From assembly GCA_017533485.1 (NCBI GenBank), contig JAFXIC010000059.1, positions 1-57,399 on the forward strand: 57,399 nucleotides of DNA. Direction: 5' to 3'. Below are positions 35,001 to 42,230 of this stretch, piece by piece; the first letter of the stretch is position 1, and each line of letters opens with the position of its first letter. Under the pieces are notes generated by a model. It worked only from the letters and a program-made list of their open reading frames with translations, was not told the DNA's origin and made no database searches. This stretch comes from Oscillospiraceae bacterium. Its GTDB lineage: Bacteria > Bacillota > Clostridia > Oscillospirales > Ruminococcaceae. Made by a program: the position numbers and the translations under genes.

Positions 35001-35839
35001 GGTGTCTGGCTGTGCCAGACGAGTGCGTGACCGCGCATACCGATACCGTTCTTGGAGCAGAAGTCCATGATTGCGGCACAGCTGTTGAGGGAAACGCCGA
35101 TGTTGTTGCCGCTGCACTGGGAACGGTTCAGCGTTGCATCGGGTTTCGTTTCGTTTTCGCATTCGACCGAGCTGCAGTCCTTTAAGATATTTGCGGTAAT
35201 GCCGCTGTTGCGGATGGTATTTCCGTTTAGGATGTTGCCGACGCGGAAGTACTTTCCGTACATATTCTTCAGACCTGTTTCGGTTGCAGCGGAAGCGGAG
35301 TACGCGGGCTTGTCACCGATGACAACCACATCGTCGAAATAGAAATCATCCGTGGTGTCGGTGGTGATAGAGATTTTGAAGTCGAAGCTGTTTGCGGGAG
35401 CCTCGTAGTCAGCAGAAAGCTGCGTCCACTTACCGCCCTTGACAGCCTTGGAAGCGATTTCGGTCACGGTAGTCTCACCGGTTTCCTCATCGCTGACTTC
35501 GATTGACATATGGAATACCTGGTCGGTTTCGGAATAGACCATTACATTATAAGTATTGGTCTGGCCGCCTGTAAGGTAAAAGCCCTTATAGGAGCAGGCG
35601 CCGTCGGCGGGCGTGGTACGTCCTGATACCAGCATACCGCGCGATCCCCGGTAACCCATGTCGGTTTCGGCGGACAGTACAACTGTATCGGCATTGCCGA
35701 TCCAGCCTTCGTACTCATCCTCGAAGCTGTTGTTCACCAGTTCAGCCGCTTGTACGGACAAGTTCATAGGAACTACCGTCAGCATCGCAGCCGAACAGGC
35801 GATGGCGGTCAAGCCCGCCGTGAGTCTTCTTTTTCTCAT
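32036..35839 (-). CDS. Cellulosomal xylanase/arabinosidase: CBM22-GH10-CBM22-dockerin-GH43-CBM6-like
   Basis: 1267 residues. After a signal peptide (MRKRRLTAGLTAIACSAAML) come a CBM22-like module (about 33-178) and a GH10 xylanase (about 190-550, acid/base Glu332 in DVANECISD, nucleophile Glu459 in QVTELDIS). A second CBM22-like module (about 580-720) and a dockerin (about 745-800, GDVDCDGVLTASDLSLLKRG) follow. Last are a GH43 five-bladed domain (about 815-1125, with WAPDACWK and LFDPGVYVDE) and a CBM6-like C-terminal module. The dockerin is internal, which leaves a catalytic domain on each side of the scaffoldin anchor. It should cut xylan and remove arabinose or xylose side units. AGGGGG is 7 bases before the ATG at 35839. 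Divergent from a regulator gene. Confidence 0.92.
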   Translation of the reverse strand: MRKRRLTAGLTAIACSAAMLTVVPMNLSVQAAELVNNSFEDEYEGWIGNADTVVLSAETDMGYRGSRGMLVSGRTTPADGACSYKGFYLTGGQTNTYNVMVYSETDQVFHMSIEVSDEETGETTVTEIASKAVKGGKWTQLSADYEAPANSFDFKISITTDTTDDFYFDDVVVIGDKPAYSASAATETGLKNMYGKYFRVGNILNGNTIRNSGITANILKDCSSVECENETKPDATLNRSQCSGNNIGVSLNSCAAIMDFCSKNGIGMRGHALVWHSQTPSWFFKENFSDNGNWVSSSTMDARLESYIKNMFSAIQTQYPNLDLYAYDVANECISDDSSRTSNGKDGARVAGDNNVTGGTSAWVSVYGNNSFVEKAFTYARKYAPKNCKLFYNDYNEYWDHKRDCIYNMCKNFYNKGILDGVGMQSHVNADWNGFSGMSAIETAMRKYASIGCEVQVTELDISKENGKFSDTDQAKKYEGIFKLGMEIPNVTAVCIWGPNDANSWLSSGSDALLYNSNNQPKEAYTTLTKVVPQSDWLSDDEMWASVRDGSYTPPSYDPDENGYFFHTTYENGAESWTNRGGCTAEVSGSAALVGSKSMYVSGRTDAWNGIALSLSPAFKPGETYSFSSNVMYDNGGATDTFYMKLQYEDASGETMYDGIAEVTAVKGEWVQLANTAYTIPSDATNIQLYLETAESTVNFYADEIIGAVEGTVIDGPKPKKILLGDVDCDGVLTASDLSLLKRGLMTDQYDNSVAKVNADVDQSYEINNDDAELLRDFLVGKIDEFPVAERVVDFTAMAQKFSGLSLEESWKKDNENNALYTQRFGADPGWMVYKDRLYVYTTNDAYEYNNGQIQENTYDVRTLNCVSTADLVNWTDHGAIPVAGNGAGAAPNGAQWASKWASRSWAPDACWKTINGKDKFFLYFANNGSGVGVLTADSPVGPWTDPIGRELISRNTPNCGNVTWLFDPGVYVDETTGIGYLAFGGGVPDGKAADPGTGRIVQLGDDMTSIVGTPTTLNPPYLFEDSSLIKIGNTWYYSFCHNWNVPGGQAFRNADIGYMTSNNPLGPYTYQGVVFKNTGDQQLDKGGNNHHSVIEFKGSYYVLYHTRAIELRMGTNLNYRSPSIDKCTFSNGKLSCNGSMSGVSQIETLDPFTKVQAETMSNQSKGVSVTGLYDTVVNGKKGSWTKVSGVACGSGVKSVTMKASSQNGAVIKICTGSTSGTAVSYVEIPAGGQMSEITVPVVGLSGTETLYFVFSDAATIDSWVFQ

Positions 35840-35968
35840 GTGTTTTCCCCCTAATGTGGTTTTAGGCGTATCCACACCGGATTTTTGGTGCTGTGAATGT
35901 GGATACCGGCTTGAAAATCAATGCACATTTCCATTAGATATTTGGCGGAAATGCTACACATCACTTAT

Positions 35969-35997
35969 ATACTAACAGGTTTGGATTTGTATTTCAA
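35969..35997 (-). promoter_or_regulatory. Probable promoter of the xylanase gene
   Basis: On the minus strand TTGAAA (35992-35997), 17 bp, TAGTAT (35969-35974), a weak promoter as expected for an activated gene. The leader is about 125 nt. Confidence 0.5.
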
Positions 35998-36041
35998 TGC
36001 ACAATTTTCAGATTAAGTGGACAAAATGAAGCTTTTTGCTC

Positions 36042-36070
36042 TTGACAATTTCCCTTAAAATGATTATAAT
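36042..36070 (+). promoter_or_regulatory. Promoter of the hybrid regulator gene
   Basis: TTGACA (36042-36047), 17 bp, TATAAT (36065-36070), full consensus. Confidence 0.85.
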
Positions 36071-36124
36071 AGTTGTATAGAAATAGAAAAAAATCAGAGT
36101 TCAAAATCAAGAGGGGGCGTCTGA

Positions 36125-38314
36125 ATGTTTCAGAAAATGCGAAAAATCATTGGCGTAGTCTCTGCCGAGGTGAACAGCATTGAGCAGCGCCAGATCATGA
36201 AAGGGATCATTACCCGTGCACAGGCTTTTGATTTTCATACAGTTGTACTGTCAAATATTTATAATCCTTACGAATTTGACGAACAATTGGATTTGGAAAA
36301 TGAGATTTATGAACTTGCGTTATCGCCGGAGCTTTGCGGAATCATCCTGATTGCCGAATCCTTTGTCGGAAAACACGTCCGGAAAAAGGTGATGGGATTT
36401 TTACAGCAAAGACAGGATATTCCGATTATTGTAATCGGAATGTGCATAAAAGAGTTTGCATTTCCGAATGTCCGTTTTATCAATGCGTCGGATGATTCGG
36501 ACATCGAAGAAGTGACCGGACATCTCATCCGGGTTCATAAGCTGAAAAAAATAGATATTTTAACGGGTCCGAAAGAGAATGAAGTCGCACAGCGGCGGCT
36601 TGACGGATACCGCCGGGCCTTGTCTGCAAACGGGATTCCGCTTGACAGTACAAGAGAGTTTTACGGTGATTACTGGACGACATCCGGAGAAGCGCACGCC
36701 AGACGGTATCTGAGCGGCGAGCTTCCGCTGCCCGAAGCGCTGGTATGCGCCAACGACTATATGGCATACGGCGTACTGGATACATTGCTGGAAGGCGGAA
36801 TCCGCGTGCCCGATGATATTATGGTGACGGGGTACGAGTATATCCACGAACGGATTTATCATACGCCGCTCCTTTCTACCTATCAGCGCGGCCGCATTGC
36901 GCTCGGAGAAGCTGCGGTACGGATGATTTTTTCGCTCTGCAACGGAGAAGAACCCGATCCGATTCCTGCGCCGAAGGGCCAGTGGATCGCAGGCGGAAGC
37001 TGTACCTGCGGCCCGAATATGAAACAGATGAATGCGGAACTGAAATCCATCCGCGTGAAACAGCAGTTTGATAAATGGAATGTCCTCGGTACGACCGAAC
37101 AGCAGCTGACCCGATGCAGTACGCTGGAAGAATTTATTCATGTTCTCGGTGCGCATCAGTTTCTTGTCCGCTGGGTACAGGATATGTTTCTCTGCCTGTA
37201 CGATAACTGGTATGACAATCATTCAACCGCAGTCGGTGATATGATGACCTGTCGGAGCATCATGCCGTGGAATCAGGAGCGCCAGCCGATTCCGACACGT
37301 AAATTCTCGTTTTCGGCATTGCTTTCGTCCGCGGATTTTGCGGTGGTGCATTACTATCTTCCGATCTTTTTTGAAAAGAAGCTGTTCGGGTATTATGTGC
37401 TGCAATACAATACGCCGGATACATATGATGATATTTTCCGGAACTGGATGAAGGCGCTATCCAACGGACTCGAATTTTTATGTATGAAAAATGATATCCG
37501 GTACCTGCTTTCCTGTCAGAATTTATCCGAACAGAAGGATTCGCTGACCGGACTTTACAGCAAGCATGGCTTTGAACGGGTATTGAGCGGACGGCTTGTT
37601 GCAGAAACCAAACCGCTGTATGCCGTATTTCTCCGTGTCGGCGCATTCCGTTCGCTGAACAATGCTGAAATACAGGAACAGAATATCTGCTTTTACCAGC
37701 AGGTTGCCGAGCTCTTGCAGATGATATCGCCGGAGGATGGAATTTGTGCAAGAATTGATCCGAAGACCTTTGTATGTGTCGGCGTCAAAGCCGCAACACC
37801 CGAAGAATGTGAGAAAAAGCATGAAAAGCTCCGGTATCTGCTGCTGCATCAGTCCAAGCTTCTGGAATTCTTCGGTATGGATTCGATGGTGAGCGGATGG
37901 GTAGAACTTCCGGTCAATACCTCGGTATCGGCAGCGAGTGCACTGATCCAGAAAGCTCTGAGTACGGAGATGGAGATTCTTTCTGCAAAGCGCCAGATGC
38001 CGCATTCGGAAACGCTGTTTGCGATTCGTGCCGGACTGTATCAGAATTATCATATTCACACGGATGATATCTGTAAGGCGCATTCGTTCAGCGCCGGCTA
38101 TTTCCGTCAGATTTATAAGGATTTATTCGGCGTGAGCTTCCATCAGGATGTCATTAACGCAAGAATCTCGAAAGCTGTCTGTCTGCTGACAACCTCAGCG
38201 ATGAGTATTGCGAGTGTTGCAGAAGTCTGCGGCTACGAGGACTATAACTATTTTCTCCGCCAGTTTCAGAAGGTAATCGGCATGACGCCGGGTCAGTATC
38301 GGAAAAATATCTGA
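36125..38314 (+). CDS. Hybrid regulator: LacI-type sugar sensor, degenerate GGDEF-like region, AraC DNA-binding domain
   Basis: 729 residues. The N-terminal 300 residues resemble the periplasmic-binding-protein fold of LacI regulators (ALVCANDYMAYGVLDTLLEGG, VPDDIMVTGYEY) but without a LacI helix-turn-helix. The middle has a segment starting DSLTGLYSKHGFERVL (about 465) like a GGDEF domain, with ARIDPKTF where GGDEF should be, so it is probably not a cyclase. The C-terminal 100 residues are an AraC-type pair of helix-turn-helices (MSIASVAEVCGYEDYNYFLRQF). Divergence from the xylanase gene suggests that it senses xylan-derived sugar and activates that enzyme; this is inference. Confidence 0.85.
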   Translation: MFQKMRKIIGVVSAEVNSIEQRQIMKGIITRAQAFDFHTVVLSNIYNPYEFDEQLDLENEIYELALSPELCGIILIAESFVGKHVRKKVMGFLQQRQDIPIIVIGMCIKEFAFPNVRFINASDDSDIEEVTGHLIRVHKLKKIDILTGPKENEVAQRRLDGYRRALSANGIPLDSTREFYGDYWTTSGEAHARRYLSGELPLPEALVCANDYMAYGVLDTLLEGGIRVPDDIMVTGYEYIHERIYHTPLLSTYQRGRIALGEAAVRMIFSLCNGEEPDPIPAPKGQWIAGGSCTCGPNMKQMNAELKSIRVKQQFDKWNVLGTTEQQLTRCSTLEEFIHVLGAHQFLVRWVQDMFLCLYDNWYDNHSTAVGDMMTCRSIMPWNQERQPIPTRKFSFSALLSSADFAVVHYYLPIFFEKKLFGYYVLQYNTPDTYDDIFRNWMKALSNGLEFLCMKNDIRYLLSCQNLSEQKDSLTGLYSKHGFERVLSGRLVAETKPLYAVFLRVGAFRSLNNAEIQEQNICFYQQVAELLQMISPEDGICARIDPKTFVCVGVKAATPEECEKKHEKLRYLLLHQSKLLEFFGMDSMVSGWVELPVNTSVSAASALIQKALSTEMEILSAKRQMPHSETLFAIRAGLYQNYHIHTDDICKAHSFSAGYFRQIYKDLFGVSFHQDVINARISKAVCLLTTSAMSIASVAEVCGYEDYNYFLRQFQKVIGMTPGQYRKNI

Positions 38315-38362
38315 AAATGTCGAATGCACCATTTTTTCCGCACCCGCATATCCTAAGAACAG

Positions 38363-38383
38363 CAGCGCATATCCACTGCGCTG
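38363..38383. repeat. Short inverted repeat upstream of feoAB
   Basis: CAGCGCA and TGCGCTG with a 7-base spacer lie 22 bp before the feoAB start, next to its ribosome binding site. There is no T-run. It could be an operator or a weak terminator for the preceding gene. No consensus promoter was seen between 38315 and 38404. Confidence 0.4.
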
Positions 38384-38404
38384 GAGCAAGGAAAGGGTGA
38401 GAAA

Positions 38405-40045
38405 ATGGAGATTTCGAAAACCTTGGCGGAATGCGAGATCGGCGCGCGGTACCGCGTCAGACAGATTTCCGCAGAATCGTTTACGGCGAAACGGCTCTCA
38501 GAATTCGGGCTGATTCCCGATACCGAGGTGCAGTGTGTCATGCGCGGAAGAAAGGGCGGAATGTCCGCATTTCAGGTGCGCGGTGTGGTGATTGCGCTGC
38601 GGGAGGCTGACCAGCAGCAGATATCGGTGGAGCTGATTGCGGATGCGCCGACGCATATGACGGACGAGGACGAACGGACAATACTTCTGGTCGGGAATCC
38701 GAATGTCGGAAAGAGTACAGTTTTTAATGCGCTGACCGGCTTGAAACAGCATACGGGAAACTGGTGCGGAAAAACGGTCGTCAGTGCAAAGGGAATATTT
38801 CGGTTTCAGGAGCGGATGATTACACTTCTGGATACACCGGGTACTTATTCGCTGGAATCACAAACCGCGGAAGAAACGGCAGCCGCAGAAGCTGTCTGTA
38901 TGACGCCGCATGATTGTGTGATCTGTGTCTGTGATGCGACAACATTGGAGCGCGGATTGATTCTGGTACTGGAGCTGCTTGCGATGCATCGGCGCGTGGT
39001 CTTGTGCGTGAATTTAATGGACGAGGCAAAATCGCGCGGCATATCGGTGGATTCGGATCACCTTTCGAAGCGGCTTGGAATTCCCGTGGTCTGTACTGCC
39101 GCACGCCGCAAACATACCCTGCAAGCACTTTTGGTTCAGGCATTGGCGGTATGTGACGCGACACCGCCGACTGACGATCCGCCGCCGCTTGTCACATATC
39201 CGATTGCGGCAGAACGTGCAATTTTGCCGCTGACAAATGCGATTGCGGAAGAAATGCCGAAGCATTCTATGATTTCTCCGAGATGGCTGGCATTACGGCT
39301 GCTTTCAGGGAATATGCCGGAAGAAACGGTGGATATCGCTTCGTATCTCGCGGCGGCATCGGTAAAAAAAGCCCGGAATCAAGCGGATGCGCTGCTTTCG
39401 GAAGCAAAGCTGACGCCGTCACAGCTGCATACGGTCTGTCACGCAGCAACTGTGCTGGAAGCGGAAAAGATTGCGGCAGAATCGGTCACGATCCCTGCGG
39501 ATGCCGCACGGAAAGACCGTTTGATCGACAGGATTGTTACGAGCAGAAAATTCGGGATCCCATTGATGCTTCTGATGCTGATGCTTGTATTCTGGCTGAC
39601 GATTGTGGGGGCGAATTATCCATCCCAATGGCTTTCAGAAATTCTGATGGGATTTTGCGGATGGGTTCGGGAAATTGCTTTGGGATATGATATTCCGTGG
39701 TGGCTGACCGGTGCACTGATTGACGGTGCGATGCGAAGTACGGCATGGGTCGTTTCGGTGATGCTGCCGCCGATGGCAATCTTCTTTCCGCTTTTTACAC
39801 TGCTGGAGGATGCAGGACTGCTGCCGCGGCTTGCGATGAATGCAGACCGATGTTTTGCGAAATGCCGCGCCTGCGGCAAACAGTCTCTTACGATGGCAAT
39901 GGGATTTGGCTGCAATGCGGTGGGCGTGACGGAATGCCGGATTATCGACAGCAGACGAGAACGCCTGATTGCTGTGCTGACCAATGCACTTGTTCCCTGT
40001 AACGGCAGATTTCCGCCGCGTCCGGGAACATCAGATTCTATATAA
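38405..40045 (+). CDS. feoB: FeoA-FeoB fusion ferrous iron transporter, N-terminal part (interrupted)
   Basis: FeoB imports Fe2+ across the membrane. Residues 1-75 are a FeoA domain (RLSEFGLIPDTEVQCVM), followed by the FeoB G domain with G1 GNPNVGKST (about 98-106), G3 LLDTPGTYSL and G4 NLMDEAK, a helical spacer, and the first half of the transport domain with LPPMAIFFPLFTLLEDAG and ending VPCNGRFP at 40015. After residue 537 the frame enters an inserted element and stops after nine foreign codons. The missing second half lies at 43507-44220 in the matching frame. GAAAGGGTGAG precedes the ATG. Without recombination the product should be inactive in transport. Confidence 0.95.
   Translation: MEISKTLAECEIGARYRVRQISAESFTAKRLSEFGLIPDTEVQCVMRGRKGGMSAFQVRGVVIALREADQQQISVELIADAPTHMTDEDERTILLVGNPNVGKSTVFNALTGLKQHTGNWCGKTVVSAKGIFRFQERMITLLDTPGTYSLESQTAEETAAAEAVCMTPHDCVICVCDATTLERGLILVLELLAMHRRVVLCVNLMDEAKSRGISVDSDHLSKRLGIPVVCTAARRKHTLQALLVQALAVCDATPPTDDPPPLVTYPIAAERAILPLTNAIAEEMPKHSMISPRWLALRLLSGNMPEETVDIASYLAAASVKKARNQADALLSEAKLTPSQLHTVCHAATVLEAEKIAAESVTIPADAARKDRLIDRIVTSRKFGIPLMLLMLMLVFWLTIVGANYPSQWLSEILMGFCGWVREIALGYDIPWWLTGALIDGAMRSTAWVVSVMLPPMAIFFPLFTLLEDAGLLPRLAMNADRCFAKCRACGKQSLTMAMGFGCNAVGVTECRIIDSRRERLIAVLTNALVPCNGRFPPRPGTSDSI
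39989..40032 (+). other. Left attachment junction (attL-like)
   Basis: The right half (40012-40032: TCCGCCGC, six bases, GAACATC) is the left end of the element, and the left half is feoB coding sequence. The centre is TT at 40010-40011, inside the direct repeat GATTTCCG (40008-40015). Confidence 0.8.
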
Positions 40046-40059
40046 AGGATGATGATGAT

Positions 40060-41241
40060 ATGATAGAATTGCTGGCAAAACGATGGATTCGGAATTATAA
40101 GTCGTATCAGGATCCGGATGTCCGAAAAGGATATGGAATGCTGTGTTCGATTGTCGGGATTGTGCTGAATGTTCTGCTTTGTGCGGTCAAATTTTTTGCC
40201 GGTACGATCAGCGGTTCGATCGCGATTACAGCAGACGCGCTGAATAATCTTTCGGATGCGGCGTCCTCGCTGATTACATTGATCGGGTTCTGGTTTGCGG
40301 GAAAAGCGCCGGATCCGGAGCATCCGTTCGGACATGGCAGAATTGAATATCTCGCTGGTCTTGCAGTTTCGATGCTGATTCTCTGGATGGGCGCAGATCT
40401 TGCGCTGACATCGGTCAAGAAGCTGTTTCATCCCGAACCGGTAACAGGCGGCTGGCTGGTATCGGTGATTCTGGTCATTTCGATTCTGGGAAAGCTCTAT
40501 ATGTACTATTATAATCATACAACCGCAAAGAAGATTGATTCTGCCGCAATGGAAGCGACAGCCGCCGACAGCAGAAGTGATGCACTTTCGACGCTGGTTG
40601 TGCTGGTCTGTACCCTGATTACTGTGCTGACGGGCTTAAAGATTGATGGAATCTGCGGTATATTCGTGTCGCTTCTGATTCTGAAGACAGGCTTTGATGC
40701 CGCAAAGGATACGATATCTCCGCTTCTGGGCCAGCCGCCGACGAAAGAGCTTGTACAGGAAATCCATCAGCTTGTGCTGGCGCATGAAGAAATTGTCGGA
40801 ATGCATGACCTTGTGGTGCACGATTATGGTCCGGGACGTATGATGATATCGCTCCATGCGGAGGTTTCTGGGAATGAGGATATCTATCTGCTCCATGATG
40901 TGATCGACAATGTGGAGCGTGAATTATCGGAGCATTTCCGTTGTGAAGCAGTGATTCATATGGATCCGATCGCGGTGGATGACGAGGCGGTTTTGGCAAT
41001 GCGCCTTGCGGTTGCGAAAGCGATGCGGGAGATTGATCCGGTGATTACGATTCATGATTTCCGTATGGTACAGGGACCGACGCATACCAATCTGATCTTT
41101 GATGCAGTCGTACCATATGGATTCCGGTTATCTGATGCCGCGCTGACTGCAGAAATCCATCAGTATATTGCAGAGAAATTTCCGCATTGCTTTGCGGTTG
41201 TGAAGATTGATAAGGATTATACGGGCAATGAAGACGAGTAA
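40060..41241 (+). CDS. Cation diffusion facilitator, Mn-type motif
   Basis: 393 residues: six membrane segments in the first 215 residues and a C-terminal cytoplasmic dimerisation domain. Metal-site residues are Asn62/Asp66 in NNLSD of segment 2 and Asp170/Asp174 in DSRSD of segment 5. This NxxxD/DxxxD pattern is that of Mn-exporting CDFs rather than Zn types, which have His in segment 5. DPEHPFGHGRIEYLAG is a family signature. AAAGGA precedes the ATG by about 10 bases. It begins 14 bp after the stop of the truncated feoB frame with no promoter between them, so it is likely transcribed from feoAB. First cargo gene of the element. Confidence 0.92.
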   Translation: MIELLAKRWIRNYKSYQDPDVRKGYGMLCSIVGIVLNVLLCAVKFFAGTISGSIAITADALNNLSDAASSLITLIGFWFAGKAPDPEHPFGHGRIEYLAGLAVSMLILWMGADLALTSVKKLFHPEPVTGGWLVSVILVISILGKLYMYYYNHTTAKKIDSAAMEATAADSRSDALSTLVVLVCTLITVLTGLKIDGICGIFVSLLILKTGFDAAKDTISPLLGQPPTKELVQEIHQLVLAHEEIVGMHDLVVHDYGPGRMMISLHAEVSGNEDIYLLHDVIDNVERELSEHFRCEAVIHMDPIAVDDEAVLAMRLAVAKAMREIDPVITIHDFRMVQGPTHTNLIFDAVVPYGFRLSDAALTAEIHQYIAEKFPHCFAVVKIDKDYTGNEDE

Positions 41242-41277
41242 AGATGGAAATTCCGGACTTTGGTATGGAGGTGGCGT

Positions 41278-42102
41278 ATGAGATTACGATGTCCGATCTG
41301 CGGTATGCCGCTGACGCGTGAGCCGAAACGATATCTGTGTGAAAATGGTCATAGCTTTGACCGTGCGAAATCGGACTATGTAAATTTGCTGCGCCGCCAG
41401 AGCAGTCGGGTGCGCGGCGATGATCCGGCTATGGTTGCGGCAAGACGCGAGTTTCTGGATGCCGGATATTATATGCCGCTGCTGGAAGGGCTCAAAGAGA
41501 TTCTGCTGCGCTATCGTCCGGAAGTGCTGGCAGACATCGGCTGCGGAGAGGGCTGGTATTCCTGTCAGCTTGTCTCGGCACTGCATCAGAACGGCGTAGA
41601 TACTGTATTTGCAGGTTTTGATATTTCGGCGGACGCGCTTCGTTATGCCGCAAACCGTATGAAGCGTATGGGAGTTTCGGATATGGACTGGGCGGTGGCG
41701 TCGATTAACCGTCTTCCGCTTGCAGATGGAAGCTGTGACGCGCTGCTGAGTATTTTCGCACCGGTTGAGGCGGATGAATTCGCAAGGATTTTAAAACCGG
41801 ACGGTATTCTGGTACGGGCGATTCCGCTGGAGCGGCATCTCTGGCAGCTCAAAGAAGCGGTCTATCCGAAGCCGTATGAAAATCGTCCTGTTCTCGAAGC
41901 ACCCGATGGCTTTGCCATAGAATCGGTGCGGCGGATTGAAACAACAGTTACTGTCACAGGGGATGCGCTCAAAAATCTGTTTGCGATGACGCCGTATGTA
42001 AGAAAGACTTCTCCTGCGGATGCGGCAAAACTGGCGGAGATGGTGTCTCTGACAACAGAGCTGGGCTTTGGTCTGATGGTATGCCGCAAAGACTGCGGAT
42101 GA
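41278..42102 (+). CDS. RlmA-like 23S rRNA (guanine-N1)-methyltransferase
   Basis: 274 residues. An N-terminal zinc finger (RCPICGMPL ... LCENGHSF) is followed by an S-adenosylmethionine domain with LADIGCGEGWYS and a C-terminal LFAMTPYVRKT stretch, all typical of RlmA/TlrB enzymes. These methylate G745 or G748 in helix 35 of 23S rRNA; TlrB gives tylosin tolerance. Which base is modified here cannot be told. TGGAGGTG lies 5 bases before the ATG at 41278. It follows the CDF gene by 36 bp, in the same orientation, inside the element. Confidence 0.88.
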   Translation: MRLRCPICGMPLTREPKRYLCENGHSFDRAKSDYVNLLRRQSSRVRGDDPAMVAARREFLDAGYYMPLLEGLKEILLRYRPEVLADIGCGEGWYSCQLVSALHQNGVDTVFAGFDISADALRYAANRMKRMGVSDMDWAVASINRLPLADGSCDALLSIFAPVEADEFARILKPDGILVRAIPLERHLWQLKEAVYPKPYENRPVLEAPDGFAIESVRRIETTVTVTGDALKNLFAMTPYVRKTSPADAAKLAEMVSLTTELGFGLMVCRKDCG

Positions 42103-42181
42103 GTGTATCATAGGCACGCATACTGACCGGACTGCCGGAATCCCATGTGATTTCGACAGAAAACGAACGCTTTTTTGGCAT
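41969..42181 (-). CDS. Possible small divergent ORF in the element
   Basis: 70 codons starting MPKKRSFSVEITWDSGSPV. A strong AAAGGAGG lies 8 bases before the ATG, and the first 26 codons occupy otherwise noncoding sequence. The rest runs antisense to the end of the methyltransferase gene and looks like a shadow (Pro/Ser-rich). It may be a genuine small protein, for instance a recombination directionality factor, a truncated gene, or chance. No homologue is recognised. Confidence 0.35.
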   Translation of the reverse strand: MPKKRSFSVEITWDSGSPVSMRAYDTLIRSLCGIPSDQSPALLSETPSPPVLPHPQEKSFLHTASSQTDF

Positions 42182-42188
42182 AATAAAA

Positions 42189-42230
42189 CCCTCCTTTCCA
42201 TAGAATGCTATGCGGAAAGGGGGGCTTTTT
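42189..42230 (+). promoter_or_regulatory. Hairpin with T-run covering the recombinase ribosome binding site
   Basis: CCCTCCTTTCC (42189-42199) pairs with GGAAAGGGGGG (42214-42224), extended by ATAG/CTAT round a 4-base loop, then C and T5 reaching the ATG at 42231. It is at once a plausible terminator for the methyltransferase transcript and a block on the recombinase Shine-Dalgarno. The complementary strand places AAAGGAGG before the divergent small ORF. Confidence 0.65.

Noticed and set aside
38405-40045. feoB simply truncated by a frameshift or sequencing error
   Set aside because: The continuation exists 3.5 kb downstream in the exact codon phase and the intervening genes are intact, with integrase-type end symmetry.
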